Shown here piece by piece: positions 6,652-10,483 of a stretch of DNA of 10,483 nt. A model generated the notes under the pieces. It was not told where the DNA came from, did not search any database, and saw nothing but the letters and a program-made list of their open reading frames with translations. How positions within the stretch are numbered: position 1 is the stretch's first letter; the number at the start of each line of letters is the position of its first letter. This stretch comes from Planctomycetaceae bacterium (GTDB lineage: Bacteria > Planctomycetota > Planctomycetia > Pirellulales > Thermoguttaceae). The position numbers and the translations under genes are program-made. The stretch is from positions 1 to 10,483 of the forward strand of contig SUVI01000140.1 of assembly GCA_015062085.1 (NCBI GenBank), in the 5' to 3' direction.

Positions 6652-7845
6652 TCAGCGGTGTTCCCGGGTTCGGAATTCCGAGATCGTCATTCCGGATTCC
6701 CGCTTGAAAAAACGGCTTAGGTATCCGTCCGTTCCAAATTCGCACGCTTCGGCGATCTCGCTGACTTTCATGTCCGTTTTGAGCAGAAGCTGTTTGACGC
6801 GCTCCAGCCGCTGCGCGCAGATGTTTTCAAGGACCGACTGTCCGACGATCCTGCGGAAGCGCGTTTCCAGTACACGGCGTGAAACGCGGACGTAATTGGC
6901 GACTTCCTGCACACTGAGCGCGATCATGGAATTCTGGCGGATAAATCGGAGGGCTTCATTGACCATCGGATCGTCAAACGGCGGACGCTCCGTCGATTCT
7001 CTGCGTGCGATGCCGGTCGGATCGATCTGGAAGGAGATCTTCTCCCGGATCTTTCCGCGCATGAGTCCATCCAGAATGAGCGCGGCCTGGTATCCGCCGG
7101 TTTCGGAATCAAGGATGACGCTCGACATTCGTGGTGAACAGAGCCGGCAGATCAGCGGGTCATTGTCGACACCAAGGACCGCCACATCCTCCGGAACACG
7201 GATCCCATACTCCTGGCATGCCGCAATGACCTGACGTCCCCGGACATCCATCGCAGCAAAAATACCGACCGGTTTTGGAAGTTCCTGAAGCCATCGCGCA
7301 AGTTCATGGATCTCGTCTGTCCAGGGGAGGTCTTTTTGGCGCGGTTTGTAGCGCACGCATTGGAATCCTGCCCAGTAAAGCGTCCGGCAGAACGATTCCT
7401 CACGTTCACGCGACCAGAGGACGTCATGGATTTCTCCCACAAACGCGTAATTTTCACACCGCAGAGACATTAAGTGTTCCGCTGCCATTTTCCCCACGGC
7501 AGAACTGTTGACGGAAACCTCGCAGATGTTCCGCAGCGGGTGTCCCGGTGCCTTGTGCTCCTCGTAAAGATCCAGACCAACGACAGGAAGTCCGCTTTCC
7601 AGAATGGTCCGCGCGACCTCCGGAGTCTCGATCCGTGCGATGATCCCCGTTGCGTCCCAGGTCTTCACGTTTTCGATCTGCTGGGCAAGGTCTCCCGGAA
7701 ACAGATGGAATGCCCAAGGACCATAAAGACGCGCGTAGCGTTCGATGCCGGAAAGGATCGAACGTCCAACTTCCCTCGATGTTTCGACAAGGAGGGCGAC
7801 TCGAGGGAGGCTATGCGAAATATGGGAAGTAAATTCGTTGTTCAT
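6652..7845 (-). CDS. XylR-type regulator: periplasmic-binding-like sensor domain plus AraC helix-turn-helix
   Basis: A 397-residue cytoplasmic transcription factor with the architecture and length of E. coli XylR (392). Residues about 14-285 form a LacI/RbsB-like sugar-binding domain. It opens with PRVALLVETSREVGRSI (14-30), contains IFAAMDVRGRQVIAAC (195-210), and has VLGVDNDPLIC (223-233) as in pentose-binding relatives. Residues about 293-395 form the AraC-family DNA-binding domain with two helix-turn-helix units, SVQEVANYVRVSRRVLETRF (311-330) and KVSEIAEACEFGTDGYLSRF (360-379). Such proteins bind pairs of direct half-sites about two helical turns apart and usually activate when sugar is bound. 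The genes around it make L-arabinose the likely inducer, although homologues sense xylose. The ATG at 7845 has no Shine-Dalgarno site. A consensus promoter 50 bases upstream supports this start, and operator-like repeats suggest autoregulation. Confidence 0.93.
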   Translation of the reverse strand: MNNEFTSHISHSLPRVALLVETSREVGRSILSGIERYARLYGPWAFHLFPGDLAQQIENVKTWDATGIIARIETPEVARTILESGLPVVGLDLYEEHKAPGHPLRNICEVSVNSSAVGKMAAEHLMSLRCENYAFVGEIHDVLWSREREESFCRTLYWAGFQCVRYKPRQKDLPWTDEIHELARWLQELPKPVGIFAAMDVRGRQVIAACQEYGIRVPEDVAVLGVDNDPLICRLCSPRMSSVILDSETGGYQAALILDGLMRGKIREKISFQIDPTGIARRESTERPPFDDPMVNEALRFIRQNSMIALSVQEVANYVRVSRRVLETRFRRIVGQSVLENICAQRLERVKQLLLKTDMKVSEIAEACEFGTDGYLSRFFKRESGMTISEFRTREHR

Positions 7846-7853
7846 GACGAAAA

Positions 7854-7880
7854 TGGAACATGTTCCACTGTGGACGGAAC
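7854..7880 (-). promoter_or_regulatory. Palindromic operator candidate in the regulator leader
   Basis: TGGAACATGTTCCA (7854-7867) is a perfect 14-bp palindrome, 8 bases upstream of the regulator start codon and downstream of its predicted transcription start. It overlaps a second near-palindrome, TCCAC-T-GTGGA (7864-7874). The word GGAAC recurs at 7855 and 7876, exactly 21 bp apart. The arrangement suits a repressor or an autoregulatory site in the initially transcribed region. In the RNA it would fold across the place where a ribosome site is expected. Confidence 0.55.
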
Positions 7881-7894
7881 GATATTTTTATTTT

Positions 7895-7922
7895 ATTATA
7901 CACTGGGCGTTTTTTCTGTCAA
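7895..7922 (-). promoter_or_regulatory. Consensus sigma-70 promoter of the regulator gene
   Basis: On the minus strand a perfect TTGACA (7922-7917) is followed after 16 bases by a perfect TATAAT (7900-7895). The expected transcription start is near 7888, giving a leader of about 43 bases before the ATG at 7845. Both hexamers are exact, which is unusual for a locus this GC-rich outside the promoter. It implies strong basal transcription unless repressed through the palindrome just downstream. Confidence 0.85.
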
Positions 7923-7927
7923 GGTAC

Positions 7928-7960
7928 TTTTGCGCATTTTCTCTAGTTATTTTGCGCATT
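7928..7960 (-). promoter_or_regulatory. Tandem 11-bp direct repeats upstream of the regulator promoter (AraC-type site)
   Basis: AATGCGCAAAA occurs twice on the minus strand, at 7960-7950 and 7938-7928. The copies are identical and exactly 22 bp apart start to start, about two helical turns. The proximal copy ends 5 bases before the -35 hexamer. Paired direct half-sites next to the -35 box are how AraC-family activators bind, so this is the best candidate site for the regulator encoded alongside. I did not find the word elsewhere in the window, including the symporter and araD leaders. Confidence 0.6.
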
Positions 7961-8082
7961 CTGTACGTTTTTTTATTCATGTTTGAGAAAAGTTTCCAAT
8001 CACGTGAATATCAGAAAAAAACGGAAGATCCGACTTTCGTGAAAATATCAGTCGCTTGGCATTGAGAAATTTGGTGTTGAAA

Positions 8083-8292
8083 ATGGTTGAGGAAAAGGAC
8101 AAAATTCACGAGTTTATTCGTGGGGCGGATGGACATTTGCTGAATTGGGAGCAGAGAATAGTTGGGATAATTTTATCGTCGTACACGGAACCTTCATGTG
8201 AACCTTCATGTGAACCTTCATGTTGCCTGGAAAGTGAAAAGAGTTCCGGCGGCGATCCTGATTCCGAGGAGTTTTTTGGGGGAAGATATTGA
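8083..8292 (+). CDS. Doubtful small ORF with EPSC repeats
   Basis: An ORF of 69 codons from the ATG at 8083 (78 if a TTG at 8056 is used) to the TGA at 8290-8292. I do not recognise the product. The first half, beginning MVEEKDKIHEFIRG, could be a small charged helical segment. The middle is EPSC three times, and the tail is acidic and glycine/serine rich. There is no ribosome site before either start, codons such as ATA, TTA and AGA are commoner than in neighbouring genes, and the segment is AT-richer. It may be a genuine small protein, a remnant of a larger gene, or a chance ORF. It lies in the otherwise empty 660-base interval between the regulator and the BNR gene. Confidence 0.25.
   Translation: MVEEKDKIHEFIRGADGHLLNWEQRIVGIILSSYTEPSCEPSCEPSCCLESEKSSGGDPDSEEFFGGRY
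8188..8223 (+). repeat. Three perfect 12-bp tandem repeats
   Basis: The unit GAACCTTCATGT is repeated three times without a mismatch at 8188-8199, 8200-8211 and 8212-8223. Because 12 is a multiple of three, every reading frame stays in phase: the plus-strand ORF reads EPSC repeats and the opposite strand reads HEGS repeats. This is a microsatellite-like tract, prone to change in copy number by slippage. Its function is unknown. Confidence 0.9.
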
Positions 8293-8317
8293 CATTTTCG
8301 AGCCAATCTGTTAAATT
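8289..8317 (+). promoter_or_regulatory. Candidate promoter for the BNR protein gene
   Basis: A perfect TTGACA (8289-8294) and TAAATT (8312-8317, 4 of 6 consensus bases) are separated by 17 bases. The -35 box overlaps the stop of the doubtful small ORF. It would give a leader of about 185 bases before the ATG at 8508, long enough to hold regulatory structure, although I found no clear hairpin or riboswitch in it. No better promoter was found closer to the gene. Confidence 0.45.
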
Positions 8318-8507
8318 TTATTTTAAGAAGACCTTTTGCATTGGTTAATTGCTTTTAGTTTTGAGAGAAACGAGTCCGTTTTTTCCCGCGGTCTGAACAG
8401 TAAAGCAGCTGTTGGAAAGAATGTGTTGGAAAATTCAGCCTATCCATTCTTTTTATCTTGAAATGAGGTTTATCCAGTTCGCCTTTTTATTTAAAGGAGC
8501 CCCATCC

Positions 8508-10100
8508 ATGAAGAAATGTTTTGTATTTTTTCTGTTTTTTTTAGCCGGTTTTTCTCTGATGGCCGGGGAGTTGGTTCCGCCGGTTTTTCTGGAACCGCTT
8601 CCGGAGGAATATGGCGATGAGTTCCGCAAATTTCAAGGGATCTCCAGTCTTGCTGTGACCAGCGGTCAGGACATTTGGGTCACGTGGTACACGGGCGGCG
8701 TGACGGAAGACCGCGACAATTACGTCGTGCTTGCCCGAAGCCGTGACGGCGGGAAAACGTGGTCGAAACCGCTTTTCTGTCTCGATCAGCCGGGTGAGCC
8801 TCGCCAGTACGACCCGTCGCTCTGGTTCGCTCCGGACGGAAAACTTTACCTTTTCTGGTCACAGCGTCCCGGGCATGACGGACCCGCGGATCTTTGGTGC
8901 ATCAGTACGGCAGACCCGGAATCGGAAAAACCGACGTGGAGCGCACCTCGTTTCGTGACGGAAGGCATCATGATGAACAAACCGATCGCGGACTCGAAAG
9001 GACGCTGGATCCTTCCCGTTTCGGTCTGGAATCTTCCGTGGGCAGGGGACCCGGATCTTGACCGCTCACCGAATGGACCGGCCGGCGCGTGGTTCGTCGT
9101 CTCGGAAGATAAGGGAAAGACCTGGACGAAACTCGGACGCGGATACACGCCGCCGGAATTCGCGCTTTTTGACGAGCATTCTATCGTTGAGCTGAATGAC
9201 GGCCGGTTCTGGATCATGAATCGTACGAATCGCGGAATTGGCGACTTTTACTCCGAAGACGGCGGGAAAACGTGGACGGATTTCAAAGAATCTGTCATTC
9301 GGCACACTTCGTCACGCTTTTTCCTGCGTCGGCTCCAGAGCGGAAATCTCATTCTGGTCAAAAATGGACCGATCGATCAGGATGTTGGACGCTCGCGCAT
9401 GACGGCATTTCTTTCAAAGGATGATGGCAAGACGTGGGAAGGCGGTCTGCTTTTGGATGAGCGGCACGGGGTCTCGTATCCGGATGGAGATCAGACGCCC
9501 GACGGGATGATCCACCTGACGTACGATTACTCGCGGACCGGCGCGATGGAGATCTATGCCGTGCGGATCACCGAGGCGGATATTCTGGCCGGGAAAATCG
9601 TGTCGCCGAACAGTCAGCTGCGAGTCATCGTCAATAAAGCGACGGGACGGACCTCAGCGGCGGCCAGGGCGAACGTGAAGTTGGAGAAAAATGAAGACGG
9701 GAAACCGTTTCTTGCGGAGCCGCGCGGCGTTTTGATGCAGATTTGCGAACAGGATGAGGTCCGCGAAGTTGAAACTGCCCAGCTGATATTCAGGAATCGC
9801 GACTATGTTTTCAACGAGATCCCGGACTGGATGAAAGGACGGCGGTTCATTTTCTCATCGATCGATTCGACTTCTGCCGTCTGTGAAGAGCCGGGAATGG
9901 TTTACGCTCTCACGCCGACGGTGAAACGAAATCGGGATTCCGCCGTTGAAACGCTTGAAAAAGCGGGATTTCAGAAAGTCGCGAAACCGGAATTCATCCT
10001 TTTCGGCTGGAGCACGAACGACGCGGTGACGCTCTTTCAGAAAAAAATGGAAAAAGGCGAAAAAGTCAAATTGCCGAAATGGGGTGTTTTGATTTTTTAG
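8508..10100 (+). CDS. Secreted BNR/Asp-box protein, sialidase-like fold, function uncertain
   Basis: A 530-residue exported protein. MKKCFVFFLFFLAGFSLMAG is a signal peptide (Lys2-Lys3, hydrophobic core 5-18, likely cleavage near 20). Four Asp-boxes of the S-x-D-x-G-x-T-W type lie at 78-85, 199-206, 249-256 and 303-310, marking a six-bladed beta-propeller (BNR_2 type) to about residue 365. Relatives are often labelled exo-alpha-sialidase. However, the start of the propeller reads FQGISSLAV (42-50) where true sialidases have a Y/F-R-I-P motif whose arginine binds sialate, so sialidase activity is doubtful. Residues about 370-530 form an extra region ending in WGVLIF that I cannot assign. I chose the ATG at 8508 because AAGGAG (8494-8499) stands 8 bases before it and it begins the signal peptide. 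The frame is open back to 8412, but an upstream start would bury that peptide. It probably acts on glycans outside the cytoplasm. Confidence 0.85.
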   Translation: MKKCFVFFLFFLAGFSLMAGELVPPVFLEPLPEEYGDEFRKFQGISSLAVTSGQDIWVTWYTGGVTEDRDNYVVLARSRDGGKTWSKPLFCLDQPGEPRQYDPSLWFAPDGKLYLFWSQRPGHDGPADLWCISTADPESEKPTWSAPRFVTEGIMMNKPIADSKGRWILPVSVWNLPWAGDPDLDRSPNGPAGAWFVVSEDKGKTWTKLGRGYTPPEFALFDEHSIVELNDGRFWIMNRTNRGIGDFYSEDGGKTWTDFKESVIRHTSSRFFLRRLQSGNLILVKNGPIDQDVGRSRMTAFLSKDDGKTWEGGLLLDERHGVSYPDGDQTPDGMIHLTYDYSRTGAMEIYAVRITEADILAGKIVSPNSQLRVIVNKATGRTSAAARANVKLEKNEDGKPFLAEPRGVLMQICEQDEVREVETAQLIFRNRDYVFNEIPDWMKGRRFIFSSIDSTSAVCEEPGMVYALTPTVKRNRDSAVETLEKAGFQKVAKPEFILFGWSTNDAVTLFQKKMEKGEKVKLPKWGVLIF

Positions 10101-10209
10101 TGAAAGTTTTTGAAAAGATTTTGGGTAACTTCCATTTCCTAATATTTTCAAAATGCTCGAAGATGGTGGAAATTTTCATTTTTTTAATCATTCGGAATAT
10201 GGGGAGGGC
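10101..10209 (+). other. AT-rich gap after the BNR gene, no clear terminator
   Basis: The stretch between the BNR stop and the gnd promoter is AT rich. It has a 9-bp inverted repeat TTTTGAAAA/TTTTCAAAA (10108-10116 and 10145-10153). It also has a weak stem near 10162-10184 (AAGATG pairing with CATTTT) that runs into a seven-T tract at 10179-10185. The latter might terminate the BNR transcript, but the stem is weak. Confidence 0.3.
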
Positions 10210-10237
10210 TTGACATTCATCTGTTGGCGACTATAAT
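10210..10237 (+). promoter_or_regulatory. Consensus sigma-70 promoter of gnd
   Basis: A perfect TTGACA (10210-10215) and a perfect TATAAT (10232-10237) are 16 bases apart, the same geometry as the regulator promoter. The expected start near 10244 leaves a leader of about 60 bases before the ATG at 10306. The strength suits a housekeeping pentose phosphate gene transcribed independently of the arabinose genes. Confidence 0.85.
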
Positions 10238-10305
10238 TAGAATCATAAAATTCTGCGCGTAAAGCGTCCATCCTCAAAAAATTTAGCTTAAAGGAAAAGA
10301 AAATA

Positions 10306-10483
10306 ATGGCAAAATGCTCGATCGGTTTGATGGGTCTGGCGGTCATGGGACAGAATCTCGTTCTGAACATGGCGGATCATGGTTTCAGCGTCGCGGTGTA
10401 CAATCGCACGACTTCCAAAGTCGACGATTTCGTCAACTCCGAGGCGGCACAGGGAAAGGCGATCGTTGGATGCCATTCTCTGA
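10306..10483 (+). CDS. gnd: 6-phosphogluconate dehydrogenase, N-terminus (3' partial)
   Basis: The first 59 codons of a gene running off the right edge. The product oxidatively decarboxylates 6-phosphogluconate to ribulose-5-phosphate with NADP+ in the oxidative pentose phosphate pathway. The start MAKCSIGLMGLAVMGQNL (1-18) is the Rossmann dinucleotide-binding loop in the GLAVMGQNL form typical of this enzyme. MADHGFSVAVYNRTTSKVDD (22-41) follows, including the NRT element near the NADP 2'-phosphate. The wording resembles the long dimeric form found in eukaryotes and many bacteria rather than the short tetrameric form, but the length cannot be checked here. AAAGGA (10290-10295) stands 10 bases before the ATG, and a consensus promoter lies upstream. 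Confidence 0.92.
   Translation, partial: MAKCSIGLMGLAVMGQNLVLNMADHGFSVAVYNRTTSKVDDFVNSEAAQGKAIVGCHSL

Noticed and set aside
8003..8051. Near-repeat CGTGAATATCAG / CGTGAAAATATCAG
   Set aside because: The copies differ by an indel, have no clear spacing logic or promoter context, and are probably coincidence in AT-rich DNA.
8188..8223. The tandem repeat as a CRISPR fragment
   Set aside because: The units are directly adjacent with no spacers, only 12 bp long, and there are no cas genes nearby.
8106..8306. A minus-strand ORF with HEGS repeats
   Set aside because: It is the mirror of the 12-bp tandem repeat, with no ribosome site or family resemblance.
8412..8507. An upstream extension of the BNR gene starting at 8412
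   Set aside because: It would place 32 residues before a clear signal peptide, and it lacks a ribosome site. The ATG at 8508 has AAGGAG at good spacing.

Overview
The window is a bacterial L-arabinose catabolic locus, followed by an exported BNR-repeat protein and the start of a 6-phosphogluconate dehydrogenase gene. The organism cannot be named from the sequence. Moderately high GC, Shine-Dalgarno sites before several genes, a XylR-type regulator (periplasmic-binding domain plus AraC helix-turn-helix), an SGLT-like sodium/sugar symporter and an exported BNR protein of the 'FQGI' type together suggest a carbohydrate-degrading member of the Planctomycetes/Verrucomicrobia/Lentisphaerae group, possibly from a gut or rumen. 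That is an inference from family resemblance, not a placement.

Layout, left to right. Positions 1-263 hold the C-terminal end of a protein that looks like a GH51 alpha-L-arabinofuranosidase. Then araD (384-1106) and araB (1112-2779) run rightwards as a tight pair and end at a strong hairpin. A convergent junction follows, with a second terminator facing the other way. On the minus strand, read from right to left, are a XylR-like regulator (7845-6652), a sodium/sugar symporter (6492-4639) and araA (4512-3013). About 660 bases (7846-8507) then contain the regulator's promoter and operator-like repeats, a doubtful small ORF with a 3 x 12-bp tandem repeat, and a promoter candidate for the next gene. 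A secreted BNR/Asp-box protein (8508-10100) follows, then a consensus promoter and the first 59 codons of gnd (10306 to the window end).

How the genes work together: the arabinofuranosidase would release L-arabinose from arabinan or arabinoxylan and the symporter would import it with Na+. AraA makes L-ribulose, AraB phosphorylates it, and AraD epimerises L-ribulose-5-phosphate to D-xylulose-5-phosphate, which enters the pentose phosphate pathway (gnd is an oxidative-branch enzyme of that pathway). The regulator is the likely arabinose sensor.

The enzymes themselves are ordinary. The parts most worth a second look are the regulator's control region (two 11-bp direct repeats exactly 22 bp apart, abutting a consensus promoter, with a 14-bp palindrome downstream), the strong resemblance of the symporter to animal SGLT1, the BNR protein with an altered sialidase motif and an unassigned C-terminal region, and the splitting of araDB and araA into two convergent units. 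I found no CRISPR array, mobile element, rRNA or tRNA, and nothing that amounts to a clearly undescribed system.
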